Of a stretch of 25,245 nucleotides of DNA, positions 15,497-23,905 are shown piece after piece. The notes under the pieces were generated by a model. That model saw only the letters and a program-made list of their open reading frames with translations. It made no database searches and had not been told where the DNA came from. Each line of letters begins with the position of its first letter. Within the stretch, counting starts at the first letter, position 1. Both the position numbers and the translations under genes were made by a program. Origin of the DNA: Desulfobulbaceae bacterium UBA2213 (lineage in GTDB: Bacteria; Desulfobacterota; Desulfobulbia; Desulfobulbales; Desulfocapsaceae); NCBI GenBank assembly GCA_002327225.1, contig DCUN01000172.1, positions 9,397 to 34,641 on the forward strand, given 5' to 3'.

Positions 15497-18400
15497 ATGC
15501 CGACTCCAATTACCGACCAACTGAATCGTGCCCTCCAGGGTACTAACCGACTCACCGTTACCGGCCTGCGCGGCAGCAGCCCGGCCTTACTTGTCAATAT
15601 ACTCGCCACTACCGGGAATTGCTGCTGTATCGTACCTGACGATCATCAGCTTGCTGTCCTCGAAGAAGATCTGCACCTGTTCAGCGACATACAGGTTCTT
15701 ACCTATCCCGGCTATGAGATTCCTCCCTACACCCCACTGTCACCGGATCGACCCACTATTGCGGCCCGGATCTCCACCCTTTACCACTTACTGGAACCAG
15801 ACAACCGATTTGTCCTGATCGTCTCAGCCGAAACCATGATGCGGCGGGTCATGCCCAAAGAGCTGCTGACCAGATCGGCGGAACTGATCATGGCAGGCGA
15901 AGACTACGCTCAGGACGAACTGATCTCCACCCTGGTCCACTCAGGGTATGAACAGGTGTCCCTGGTGCAGGCTGTGGGGGATTTCTCGGTGCGTGGCGGC
16001 ATCATTGACATCTACCCCCCGCCTTTCACCGGATCGACCACCGGCAGAACCCTCCATGACGGCCCCATACGGCTTGATTTTTTCGGCGATACGGTCGAAT
16101 CCCTGCGTGCCTTTGATCCCATCAGCCAACGGTCTCAGCAGGATCTGACAGAGGCCATCCTGCTGCCGGTAAGCGACATCCTCTTTTCCAGCTCATCTGT
16201 CGACGCAGGCGCCAAAGTTCTGCAGCACCTTGGCGAGAGGGCAACTCAACAGCAATGGGACAATGAACAGACTGCCCAGCTTGTTGAACAGATAGAGCAG
16301 CAACATCGTTTTTCCGGCATAGAGTTCTTCCTGCCCCTTTTCTACCAGGATTTTCAACAGCCGACCGCTACCGTTTTCGACTTTCTTCCTGCTGATACCC
16401 GGCTCATCTTCATCGACCCTGAGGCATGCAGGAAGTCTACGGCCCTCGTCCAGGAGCGTATTCTGGCAAACTTCGCCTCTGCCCGCCGAAAAATGGCCCC
16501 TGCCCTGCCGCCGGCCGAGCTCTTCCTCGATCCCGAACAGCTGTTCGAGGCCATGTCCAGCTTTGCTCAACTCTTCTTCTCCGACTTCAGCCGTCAGGGC
16601 GAAGAGCTCATTACCCTGACCACGACCAACCATCAACTGCTCAAACAGGACATCGAGATCCAGAGGAAACAACGCGGCCTGCTGGCACCTCTGAATGACC
16701 AGATCCGGCTCTGGCAGGAGCAGGGTGAGCAGGTAATTCTCTGCTGCCGCTCGCATCGTCACGCCCGGACCCTGGCTGAACTCCTGGAAAAATACCAGCA
16801 CACCCTTGAGTTTGTGACGGCCCCGCTCAGTCTGCCGGCACTCTCAAGCCACCCGCCCGGCAGCCTGCTCATCTGTGATCACCCCTTGAACGCCGGCTTC
16901 ACCCTGGTCGAAGACAAGGTACACCTGCTCTCTGAGAGTGAACTCTTCGGCGAGATGCGCTTGGGGAGCAAGGGCAGCAGGAAAACCGGCGGACAAAAAA
17001 CAGGCGATCCCGTTCGTTTCGCTGAACTCAAAATCTCAGATGTCGTGGTCCACCGTGACCATGGCCTTGGCATCTACCACGGGCTCACCACTATCGAAAT
17101 CCAGGGGATCAAGAACGACTTCATGCTCATTGAGTATAAAGGAGGCGACCGGCTCTATCTGCCGGTCGACCGGCTCAATCTGATCAGCCGCTATGAAGGC
17201 CTCTCTGATCGTGAGCCCAGGATTGACAGACTTGGCACCCAGTCCTGGCAGAGCGCCAAGTCCAAGGTCAAGGAAGAGGTGTGGAAGGTTGCCCAGGAAC
17301 TCCTGAAGATCTATGCCCAGCGTGAAATGCGCCAGGGAAGATGCTTCTCCCCGCCTGGCGAACTGTTTCACGAGCTGGAAGAGTCTTTCCCCTTTGATGA
17401 AACCAGCGGTCAGGACAAGGCCATCACCGAGACCATTGACGATCTCACCTCGGATCAGCCCATGGACCGGCTGGTCTGCGGCGACGTGGGCTACGGCAAA
17501 ACAGAGGTGGCGGTGCGGGCCGCCTTCAAGGTGGTGGAGGATGGCTGTCAGGTGGCCATCTTGGTGCCGACCACAGTGCTCGCCGAACAGCATGCCAAGA
17601 CCTTCAGGGAGCGGATGGCAGGATTTCCGGTGGCCATCGACTGCATCAACCGCTTTCGCAGCAGTAGCGACCAGAAACGGATCATCAAGGATCTGGCCGC
17701 GGGAAAGATTGATATCATCATCGGCACCCATCGCCTGCTCTCAAAAGATGTCATCTACAGCAATCTGGGGCTGCTTATCGTCGATGAAGAGCACCGCTTC
17801 GGGGTCAGCCACAAGGAGAAGATCAAACAGATCAAGGCCGAAGTGGATATCCTCACCCTGACCGCCACCCCCATTCCCCGGACACTCGAGATGTCACTCT
17901 TGGGAATCCGGGATCTCTCCGTCATCTCCAGCCCACCGGAACACCGCAGGCCGGTCAAAACCTTTGTCGCCCGCTACGATGAGCTGGTCATCAAAGAGGC
18001 AGTAAGCAAGGAGCTGCTCCGTAAGGGTCAGGTCTTTTTCGTCCACAACCGGGTAAAATCGATCCACCGCATGGCCGCTACGGTTCAGGAGCTGGCGCCC
18101 GAGGCCCGTATCGCGGTCGCCCACGGCCAGATGGCCGGCAAGGATCTTGAGGCTATCATGGTGGACTTTGTCGGCGGCAAGATCGATGTGCTGATCTGCA
18201 CCACCATCATTGAATCAGGCCTTGACATCCCCTCTGCCAACACCATTATCATCAACCGGGCCGACACCCTGGGACTGGCCGAGATCTACCAGCTGCGCGG
18301 CCGGGTCGGCAGGTCGAGCAGCCAATCCTATGCCTATCTGCTGGTGCCATCACTGGATGATCTCAGCCGCGACTCCAAAGATCGTCTGCGGGCTCTTATA

Positions 18401-19177
18401 GACTGCAATGAGCTGGGTGGGGGGTTCAAGCTGGCCATGAGCGACCTGCAGATCCGGGGCGGCGGCAACCTGCTCGGCGTCTCCCAGAGCGGCCATATCG
18501 CCGCCATCGGCTATGAACTCTATCTTGACCTGCTGCAAAAAACAGTAGCCGACCTCAAGGCCAGGGCTGTGCAGGGCGGCGGCGGGACCCCCGAGGCGGG
18601 CGAAGAACTGGACCCCGAGATCAACCTCCAGATCTCCGCCTACATCCCCGAGTCCTACATCCCTGATGTGAGCCAGCGCTATATCGCCTACCGGAGGATC
18701 TCCTCCCTGGCAACGGCCGACGATGCCCAGCACGCCGATCTGCAGGACGAGCTGGTTGACCGCTACGGCACCCTGCCCGCCGAGACCCTCAATCTCCTGC
18801 AGGTGGTCAGCCTGAAAAAAGAGCTGGCCGGACTCAGGATCAGCAAGCTGGAAAAGGGTAAGGATAATCTGGTCTTCTCCTTTCTCAAGGCCACCCCCGT
18901 TGACCCGGCCCTGCTGCTCCAATATCTCGAGGCAGGCCGGAGTAAAAACAGAAAAACGGCAGCCCCTCAGATCGCGTTTTCGTCAGGTAAGCGCAGCAAT
19001 GTGAAGCCCCCTCTCCAGACCCGCTCGACACCGGAGCGTTCCGGCCCTGTGCTCACCCCTGACGGCAGGCTCATGGTGCCACTCCAGTTCACCTCCCCGG
19101 AAAGCCTGTTTGCTGCCATCCGCAAGACCCTGGCCGATCTCCGGCAACTCGTCCCCACACCCATGGAGCACTCCTGA
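15497..19177 (+). CDS. mfd: Transcription-repair coupling factor Mfd
   Basis: This 1226-residue ATPase releases stalled RNA polymerase and recruits UvrA. In order: UvrB-like N-terminal module (residues about 1-330, including YPGYEIPPYTPLSPD and the FSVRGGIIDIYPP stretch), RNA-polymerase-interacting domain with VVHRDHGLGIYHG (near 512), and a RecG-like translocase with Walker A GDVGYGKT (662-669), DEEH box (763-766), TATPIPRTLEMSL and QLRGRVGR (932-939). The C-terminal D7 module runs from about 1030. Every helicase motif is intact and length is close to E. coli Mfd. The ATG at 15497 fits the family start; the frame is open back to 15290, but that part lies in bamA and in the terminator. No ribosome site is visible. 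The next gene overlaps the stop by one base (TGATG). Confidence 0.97.
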   Translation: MPTPITDQLNRALQGTNRLTVTGLRGSSPALLVNILATTGNCCCIVPDDHQLAVLEEDLHLFSDIQVLTYPGYEIPPYTPLSPDRPTIAARISTLYHLLEPDNRFVLIVSAETMMRRVMPKELLTRSAELIMAGEDYAQDELISTLVHSGYEQVSLVQAVGDFSVRGGIIDIYPPPFTGSTTGRTLHDGPIRLDFFGDTVESLRAFDPISQRSQQDLTEAILLPVSDILFSSSSVDAGAKVLQHLGERATQQQWDNEQTAQLVEQIEQQHRFSGIEFFLPLFYQDFQQPTATVFDFLPADTRLIFIDPEACRKSTALVQERILANFASARRKMAPALPPAELFLDPEQLFEAMSSFAQLFFSDFSRQGEELITLTTTNHQLLKQDIEIQRKQRGLLAPLNDQIRLWQEQGEQVILCCRSHRHARTLAELLEKYQHTLEFVTAPLSLPALSSHPPGSLLICDHPLNAGFTLVEDKVHLLSESELFGEMRLGSKGSRKTGGQKTGDPVRFAELKISDVVVHRDHGLGIYHGLTTIEIQGIKNDFMLIEYKGGDRLYLPVDRLNLISRYEGLSDREPRIDRLGTQSWQSAKSKVKEEVWKVAQELLKIYAQREMRQGRCFSPPGELFHELEESFPFDETSGQDKAITETIDDLTSDQPMDRLVCGDVGYGKTEVAVRAAFKVVEDGCQVAILVPTTVLAEQHAKTFRERMAGFPVAIDCINRFRSSSDQKRIIKDLAAGKIDIIIGTHRLLSKDVIYSNLGLLIVDEEHRFGVSHKEKIKQIKAEVDILTLTATPIPRTLEMSLLGIRDLSVISSPPEHRRPVKTFVARYDELVIKEAVSKELLRKGQVFFVHNRVKSIHRMAATVQELAPEARIAVAHGQMAGKDLEAIMVDFVGGKIDVLICTTIIESGLDIPSANTIIINRADTLGLAEIYQLRGRVGRSSSQSYAYLLVPSLDDLSRDSKDRLRALIDCNELGGGFKLAMSDLQIRGGGNLLGVSQSGHIAAIGYELYLDLLQKTVADLKARAVQGGGGTPEAGEELDPEINLQISAYIPESYIPDVSQRYIAYRRISSLATADDAQHADLQDELVDRYGTLPAETLNLLQVVSLKKELAGLRISKLEKGKDNLVFSFLKATPVDPALLLQYLEAGRSKNRKTAAPQIAFSSGKRSNVKPPLQTRSTPERSGPVLTPDGRLMVPLQFTSPESLFAAIRKTLADLRQLVPTPMEHS

Positions 19178-19854
19178 TGCCGACCACCATCCAGATCCAC
19201 CCTGATTTTTCCTGGGGACAGATCGACACCGTCCTGCTCGATATGGACGGAACCCTCCTCGACAAATACTTTGACGATTATTTCTGGGAAGAATATGTCC
19301 CCAGGATCTTTGGGGAAGAGAACCGGATGCCCCCTGAACAGGCCCGGAAGGAGCTGCTGAAGCGGTATCAAGCGGTGGAGTCCACCCTGCAATGGACGGA
19401 TCTTGACTACTGGTCGGAACAACTCGGACTCGATATCCCGGAGCTGAAATGTAAGGTGGATCACCTGATCCAGGTCCACCCCTTCGTCCTCGACTTCCTG
19501 CAATTCATCCGCAAGAGCGGCAAAAAGATCCATCTGGTCACCAATGCCCACTCCAAAACCCTGGAGATCAAGCTGCGCAAGACCGCAATCGGTCCCTGGT
19601 TTGACCGGATTGTCTGCGCCGAAGAGGTGGGCGAGGCCAAGGAGCACCCGGCCTTCTGGGACAAACTGGAAGGAATGCTGAAATATGACCGCAAACGCAC
19701 CCTGCTGGCCGACGACACCGCCAAGGTCCTGCGCTCGGCCCGGGAATACGAGATGGGCTTCCTCATCTATGTGGCCCGGCCCAGCTCACGCCTGCCGGTG
19801 CACTACTCCCCTGAGTTTCCCTCCATTGTTACTTTTGATGAACTTATTTTTTAG
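19177..19854 (+). CDS. HAD-superfamily phosphatase, YrfG (GMP/IMP nucleotidase)-like
   Basis: A 225-residue HAD hydrolase. Motif I is DMDGT (nucleophile D22 and acid D24), motif II is the T of VTNAHSK, motif III is the Lys in GEAKEHP, and motif IV is LLADDTAK. The stretches after motif I (FDDYFWEEYVP) and before the cap end (DYWSEQLGLDI) closely match E. coli YrfG as I recall it. That enzyme hydrolyses GMP, IMP and other nucleotides. The ATG shares its A with the mfd stop (TGATG), so it is likely translated by reinitiation after mfd. A 43-base hairpin begins four bases after its stop codon. Substrate is inferred from family resemblance only. Confidence 0.85.
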   Translation: MPTTIQIHPDFSWGQIDTVLLDMDGTLLDKYFDDYFWEEYVPRIFGEENRMPPEQARKELLKRYQAVESTLQWTDLDYWSEQLGLDIPELKCKVDHLIQVHPFVLDFLQFIRKSGKKIHLVTNAHSKTLEIKLRKTAIGPWFDRIVCAEEVGEAKEHPAFWDKLEGMLKYDRKRTLLADDTAKVLRSAREYEMGFLIYVARPSSRLPVHYSPEFPSIVTFDELIF

Positions 19855-19858
19855 GAGA

Positions 19859-19901
19859 TGTAACCGCAACAGCCAACGTTTTTCTGGCTGTTGCGGTTAC
19901 A
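19859..19901. repeat. Long perfect hairpin after the HAD phosphatase gene
   Basis: Arms TGTAACCGCAACAGCCA (19859-19875) and TGGCTGTTGCGGTTACA (19885-19901) pair at all 17 positions around a 9-base loop rich in T. It starts four bases after the stop codon. No U tract follows on either strand, so it is not a standard terminator; it may act as an mRNA end stabiliser. Its apex ACAGCCAA...GGCTGT is shared with the two repeats downstream. Confidence 0.8.
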
Positions 19902-19904
19902 ACT

Positions 19905-20009
19905 CCTTATGCCGCTTCAAAGAAACAGCCAATCTCTACCGGCTGTTTCTTTGAGTGGCTCTGGCAGATACCCACAAGGCCATAAATGAAATAAGTAGGC
20001 CTTATTTGC
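19905..20009 (+). repeat. 105-nt tandem repeat, copy A, with hairpin
   Basis: This unit runs from CCTTATGCCG to CTTATTTGC. It contains a 14-bp stem (19917-19930 with 19941-19954), a 10-base loop and an outer GCC/GGC pairing (19911-19913 with 19957-19959). It aligns with copy B over its whole length with about 11 substitutions and two single-base indels. Strand is assigned by the direction of the downstream gene only. Confidence 0.85.
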
Positions 20010-20026
20010 TCAAATCCTTTACGGCA

Positions 20027-20131
20027 CCTTATGCCGTTTCCAAGAAACAGCCAATCTTTTCCGGCTGTTTCTTGGAGTGGCGTCTACCAGATACCAACAA
20101 GGCATAAATGAAATAAATAGGCATTATTTGC
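20027..20131 (+). repeat. 105-nt tandem repeat, copy B, with hairpin
   Basis: Second copy, 122 bases after the first, with a 17-base spacer between units. The stem is 20039-20052 with 20063-20076, and the outer GCC/GGC pairing is kept (20033-20035 with 20079-20081). One pair changed from A-T in copy A (19919/19952) to C-G here (20041/20074), so both strands of the stem changed together. It ends about 54 bases before the chemoreceptor start codon. Confidence 0.85.
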
Positions 20132-20185
20132 GAGAGTTTAATTTTTACCCTTTTTACCTCCCCTCAACGTACAGGAGAATATGTG

Positions 20186-21862
20186 ATGATCAAGGCTTTT
20201 AAAGACTGGAGTATTTTTTCAAAAATCATGAGTTTGTCCTTTCTGACCTTGCTGGTGCTGGTACTGGCTACGATGTTGGGACTGGTACCATTTATTCGTG
20301 AACTGATCATGAAGGAAAAACAGGCCACCGTCAGCAATCTGGTCCAAGTGGCCATCAGTGTGGTGGCATCATACGAAACACAGGTTAAGGCCGGCACACT
20401 CTCCAAAGAGGAGGCCCAGAAACAGGCCGCCGCCCAGATTGCTGCTCTTCGATACAATGAAAAGGATTATCTCTGGATCAACGACCTGACTCCGAGGATG
20501 ATCATGCATCCGACAAAACCGCAGTTAAACGGCCAGGACTTGACTGACAATAAGGATCCTAACGGTAAGTTTCTGTTTCGAGAGATGGTCCAAATAAGTA
20601 AGAGCAAGGGTAAGGGCTTTGTCGAATATGCCTGGGCGAAGCCAGGCGACAGCAAACCGGTGCCGAAAATATCTTATGTGGAATTATATCCATCCTGGGG
20701 CTGGATCATCGGTACCGGGGTTTATATCGATGATGTTGATAGCCAGATGCACAAGATTATGCTGTGGATAGGCATGGCTCTTGTTATCTTGATGGCCTTG
20801 GCCATCTTGTTGGCTTTTTTCATTGCCCGTTCAATAACGGTTCCGACCTCCGTCCTGGTCAAGCAGAGCGCCCAGGTAGCTGATGGAGAGCTTGATGTCC
20901 AGATTGTCAGTTCATCCACTGACGAAATTGGCCAGCTGGCCTCTTCATTTAAAACAATGACCGAGAATCTGCGTATTACCATCATGGATATTATCAGGGG
21001 CGTCACTGAACTCACTACGGCGTCGCATGCTCTGGCAGCAGTATCCAAACAGATATCGTCGTCGGCCCGTGATACGGCTGATAAATCAAGTGCGGTAGCG
21101 GCGGCCACCGAAGAGATGAGCACCAATGTCCAGTCAGTAGCGGCAGCGATGGAGCAGTCATCGTGTAATGTTAATATGGTGGCCTCGGCTTCCGAAGAGA
21201 TGACCTCGACTATTAATGAGATTGCCCAGAATGCCGAAAAAGCCCGGGCCATCTCGGAAGAGGCGGTCAGCCAATCCCGGCTCACTTCCGAGAAAATGAC
21301 GGCTTTGGGTGAGTCAGCCATAAAAATCGGTAAAGTGACCGAGACTATCACTGAAATATCGGAGCAGACCAATCTGCTGGCCTTAAATGCCACCATTGAG
21401 GCGGCCAGGGCTGGGGAAGCGGGCAAAGGTTTTGCGGTGGTGGCCAATGAGATCAAGGAACTGGCCCGCCAGACGGCAGCGGCGACGGTAGATATAAAAA
21501 ATCAGATCAGCGAGATGCAGTCTACGACCTCGACAACGGTTGCCGATATCGAAAAAATTTCGGCCGTAATTTCTGAAATTCATAATGTAATCAATGGTAT
21601 CGCAACAGCGGTTGAAGAACAGTCGACGGCATCGACGGAGATCGCCAATAACATCTCGCAGGCCTCGCAAGGCATTGCCGAGGTTAATGAAAATGTGGCC
21701 CAGAGCACAGTGGTCATTGCTGATATCACACGTGATATTGCCGGCATCAACCAGCAATCGACTCAGGTGGGAGAAGGCAGTAGCCAGGTGCAGTTAAGCG
21801 CACAAGGCCTGGCTGAGCTGGCCGTGCAGCTCGAAAATCTGGTGAACAAATTCAAGGTCTGA
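20186..21862 (+). CDS. Methyl-accepting chemotaxis protein with Cache sensor domain
   Basis: A 558-residue transmembrane chemoreceptor. TM1 is about residues 13-36, followed by a periplasmic single-Cache-type domain (about 37-190) with the hallmarks DYLWINDLTPRMIMHP and GWIIGTGVYIDDVD. TM2 is about 192-214, a HAMP domain follows (215-267), then a long coiled-coil signalling domain with the conserved tip EQTNLLALNATIEAARAG (around 393-410) that contacts CheA and CheW. Gln/Glu-rich helices provide methylation sites. There is no C-terminal pentapeptide for CheR docking. The ATG at 20186 follows AGGAG by 8 bases; the GTG one codon earlier is less likely. Single-Cache sensors often bind small organic acids, but the ligand is unknown. 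Preceded by structured tandem repeats. Confidence 0.95.
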   Translation: MIKAFKDWSIFSKIMSLSFLTLLVLVLATMLGLVPFIRELIMKEKQATVSNLVQVAISVVASYETQVKAGTLSKEEAQKQAAAQIAALRYNEKDYLWINDLTPRMIMHPTKPQLNGQDLTDNKDPNGKFLFREMVQISKSKGKGFVEYAWAKPGDSKPVPKISYVELYPSWGWIIGTGVYIDDVDSQMHKIMLWIGMALVILMALAILLAFFIARSITVPTSVLVKQSAQVADGELDVQIVSSSTDEIGQLASSFKTMTENLRITIMDIIRGVTELTTASHALAAVSKQISSSARDTADKSSAVAAATEEMSTNVQSVAAAMEQSSCNVNMVASASEEMTSTINEIAQNAEKARAISEEAVSQSRLTSEKMTALGESAIKIGKVTETITEISEQTNLLALNATIEAARAGEAGKGFAVVANEIKELARQTAAATVDIKNQISEMQSTTSTTVADIEKISAVISEIHNVINGIATAVEEQSTASTEIANNISQASQGIAEVNENVAQSTVVIADITRDIAGINQQSTQVGEGSSQVQLSAQGLAELAVQLENLVNKFKV

Positions 21863-21944
21863 GTGCTCGGCTTAAATTTTCGGTTCCCCAGCAGAATCTG
21901 TGGGTAAATTGATAGCAAAAGGAGCGTTCCCAGCTCTCTCGTCA

Positions 21945-22000
21945 GGAATTCCAGGGACGGAATTCCAGGGACGAATTCCCGCGAATTCCCGGAATCCCAG
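21945..22000. repeat. GGAATTCC iterated tract
   Basis: Two exact tandem copies of GGAATTCCAGGGAC (21945-21958, 21959-21972) are followed by three degenerate units beginning GAATTCCC, GAATTCCC and GAATCCC (to about 22000). GGAATTCC is itself palindromic. The tract is non-coding and lies after the chemoreceptor stop codon. Confidence 0.8.
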
Positions 22001-22016
22001 GAGCTCATGGTTTGAC

Positions 22017-22095
22017 CAGGGACGTCCCCTCTCTTTTTAAAAAATGTGGAAAATGTCCCTGCCGGAACGGCAAGGGAACTTCCCGACCGGCAGGG
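22017..22095. repeat. Nested inverted repeats before the ABC exporter stop
   Basis: CAGGGAC (22017-22023) pairs with GTCCCTG (22055-22061); GGGACGTCCC (22019-22028) is a perfect palindrome; CCCTGCCGG (22057-22065) pairs with CCGGCAGGG (22087-22095). The last hairpin begins two bases after the exporter stop. On the minus strand it is followed by a T-rich stretch (ATTTTCCACATTTTTT), so it may work as the operon terminator. The GGGAC motif is shared with the iterated tract nearby, suggesting one repeat family or a decayed element. Confidence 0.6.
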
Positions 22096-22096
22096 C

Positions 22097-23905
22097 TCAG
22101 GTCGTCCGGGCGCTGGCGATGTTGCTTTGCAGGATCTGCAGGCGTTGATAGATGCCGGGACGCGCCATCAACTCCTCGTGGTTTCCTTCCTCGACCAGAC
22201 GGCCGTGATCCATGACCAGGATGCGGTCGGCCCTGCGGATGGTGGAGAGCCGGTGGGCTATGACCACACTGGTCCGGTTGGCCAGGGTGGCGGCCATGGC
22301 CTTCTCGATGAGCATCTCCGTTTCGGTGTCAATGGAAGCGGTGGCCTCGTCGAGAACCAGGATACGCGGGTCGCGGGCCAGCACCCGGGCCAGGGCCAGG
22401 AGCTGGCGCTGGCCGGCGGAAAAATCGAGGCCCGTCCCGCCGATGCGGGTTTCGAGCCCCTCCGGCAGTCCTGCGATCAGGGCGGTGAGCTGGGCGGTGG
22501 CGATGACCTCGTTTAATCGTGCCTCACTCAACTGGAGGCCGAGAACGATATTCTCCCGAACCGAGGCCGGGAAAAGATACACCTCCTGCATAACCAGACC
22601 AATCTGGCCGCGCAAAAAGAGGGGATCGAGATCACGAAGGTCAATCCCGTCCAGTTTCACTACGCCGCGGTCGGGGTCGTAGAACCTTTCCAGCAGGCTG
22701 ATGATGGTGGTTTTTCCGGCGCCGGTGGCCCCGACAATGGCCAGGGTTTCGCCCGGCGCAACCTTAAAGGTCAGATCGCGCAGCACCGGCCTCTCCAGGC
22801 TGTAGCCGAAAGTCACCCCGTCAAATTCGATTGCACCGCGCACCTGTGCCGGTCGAACCGGATTTTCGGAGATAGTCAGACTGTTTTCGGTGTCTAAAAG
22901 CTGGAAGATCCGCTCGGCCGAGGCCAGGGCCGACTGCACCACCGAATACTTCTGGGAAAGTTCACGCAAGGGCTGAAAGAATAAGCGCATATAGGCGAGA
23001 AAGGCGACCAGCATGCCGATGGTCATCTGGTTCCGAATAATCTGGCCGCCGCCGTACCAGATGATCAGCGCAATCGCCAGAGAGCTCAAGACCTCGAGGA
23101 GGGGCATGAAGATGCCGAAGATCTTGATCTGATAAAGGCTCCGTTCCATGTAGGCTTCGTTCAAATCCTCAAATCGGGCGCGGGTATACTCTTCCCGGGA
23201 GAAGAGCTGGATGATGCTGATACCTCCGATGGCCTCCTGCAGAAACGAGTTGAGCCGGGCCAGTTGGGTGCGGATATCGCGGAAGGCAAGACGGGCCAGG
23301 CGGCTGAAGAGGACGGTGTTAAAAAGGATCAACGGCACCAGTACCAGCATCATCAGGGCCAGCCGCCAGTTCATCAGCAGCAGGATGACGAGGATCCCCA
23401 CCAGCCGCGCCAGGTCGTTGAAAAGGGAAACGATTACCGAGGTGAACATCTCGTACATGTTCTGGATATCGTTGGTCAGCCGGGTAACCAGCTTGCCCAC
23501 CGGGTTGCGGTTAAAGAAAGGGTTGGCAAGGCCAATCAGGTGGCGGAAAAGATCCTGGCGCAGGGCGTGCATGATCCGCTGCCCGGCCCACTCCAGCACC
23601 ACCACCTGCAGAAAGTTGGCCACAAAGCCTGCCACCATGAGAAGGAAGAAGGAGCCGGCCAGTCCGGCCACCCCGCTCAACCGTTCCCCCAGAGCTGGCT
23701 GCTGATTGGTGATAAAACCGTCCACCGCCAGCCGCATCAGGTAAGGCAGGGCCAGGCTGCAGCCGGTGATGGCCAGCGACAGGACAATCGCCAGAGAGAC
23801 CGACTTCCAGTACGGCAGGACATACCGGGCGATCCGTTGCCAGAGCCGGAGGTCGCTGGCCTTCTTGAGTCGATCTTCTTCGAAATAACCAAAACCGTGC
23901 TCCAT
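22097..23905 (-). CDS. ABC exporter half-transporter, MdlB-like
   Basis: A 602-residue exporter with a membrane domain (residues about 25-335, six helices) fused to an ATPase domain. Walker A is GATGAGKTT (392-400), the signature is FSAGQ (495-499) rather than LSGGQ, Walker B ends in the catalytic Glu (ILVLDE, 515-520), and H551 is the switch histidine. The sequence resembles E. coli MdlB, which also has a non-standard signature. The ATG overlaps the stop of the upstream partner by one base (TGATG), so the pair is co-translated. Together they should form a heterodimer in the inner membrane that exports lipids, drugs or peptides; the cargo is not evident. It is the last gene before the repeat mosaic. 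Confidence 0.92.
   Translation of the reverse strand: MEHGFGYFEEDRLKKASDLRLWQRIARYVLPYWKSVSLAIVLSLAITGCSLALPYLMRLAVDGFITNQQPALGERLSGVAGLAGSFFLLMVAGFVANFLQVVVLEWAGQRIMHALRQDLFRHLIGLANPFFNRNPVGKLVTRLTNDIQNMYEMFTSVIVSLFNDLARLVGILVILLLMNWRLALMMLVLVPLILFNTVLFSRLARLAFRDIRTQLARLNSFLQEAIGGISIIQLFSREEYTRARFEDLNEAYMERSLYQIKIFGIFMPLLEVLSSLAIALIIWYGGGQIIRNQMTIGMLVAFLAYMRLFFQPLRELSQKYSVVQSALASAERIFQLLDTENSLTISENPVRPAQVRGAIEFDGVTFGYSLERPVLRDLTFKVAPGETLAIVGATGAGKTTIISLLERFYDPDRGVVKLDGIDLRDLDPLFLRGQIGLVMQEVYLFPASVRENIVLGLQLSEARLNEVIATAQLTALIAGLPEGLETRIGGTGLDFSAGQRQLLALARVLARDPRILVLDEATASIDTETEMLIEKAMAATLANRTSVVIAHRLSTIRRADRILVMDHGRLVEEGNHEELMARPGIYQRLQILQSNIASARTT

Larger units (their letters stand above)
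19855..20185. other. Intergenic region with three related hairpins
   Basis: The 331 bases between the phosphatase and chemoreceptor genes hold no open frame of note. They consist of one 43-base hairpin, two 105-nt tandem repeats, and a short T-rich stretch (20138-20160) before the ribosome site AGGAG. No clear sigma70, sigma28 or sigma54 promoter was recognised; GG and GC of a sigma54-like pattern are present near 20119 but with the wrong spacing. Confidence 0.6.

Noticed and set aside
19859..19901. Rho-independent terminator after the phosphatase gene
   Set aside because: Stem is excellent but no U tract follows on either strand.
19905..20131. Integron attC sites
   Set aside because: The hairpins are similar in size, but the RYYYAAC and GTTRRRY core sites are absent and the stems lack the typical extrahelical bases.
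19905..20131. Tandem cyclic-di-GMP or glycine riboswitch
   Set aside because: Tandem layout before a chemoreceptor is suggestive, but the conserved core sequences of those classes were not found.
20119..20131. Sigma54 promoter before the chemoreceptor
   Set aside because: GG and GC are separated by 8 bases rather than the required 10.
20722..21456. 244-codon minus-strand frame opposite the chemoreceptor
   Set aside because: Antisense of the repetitive Ala/Ser/Glu coiled coil of the chemoreceptor; no ribosome site.
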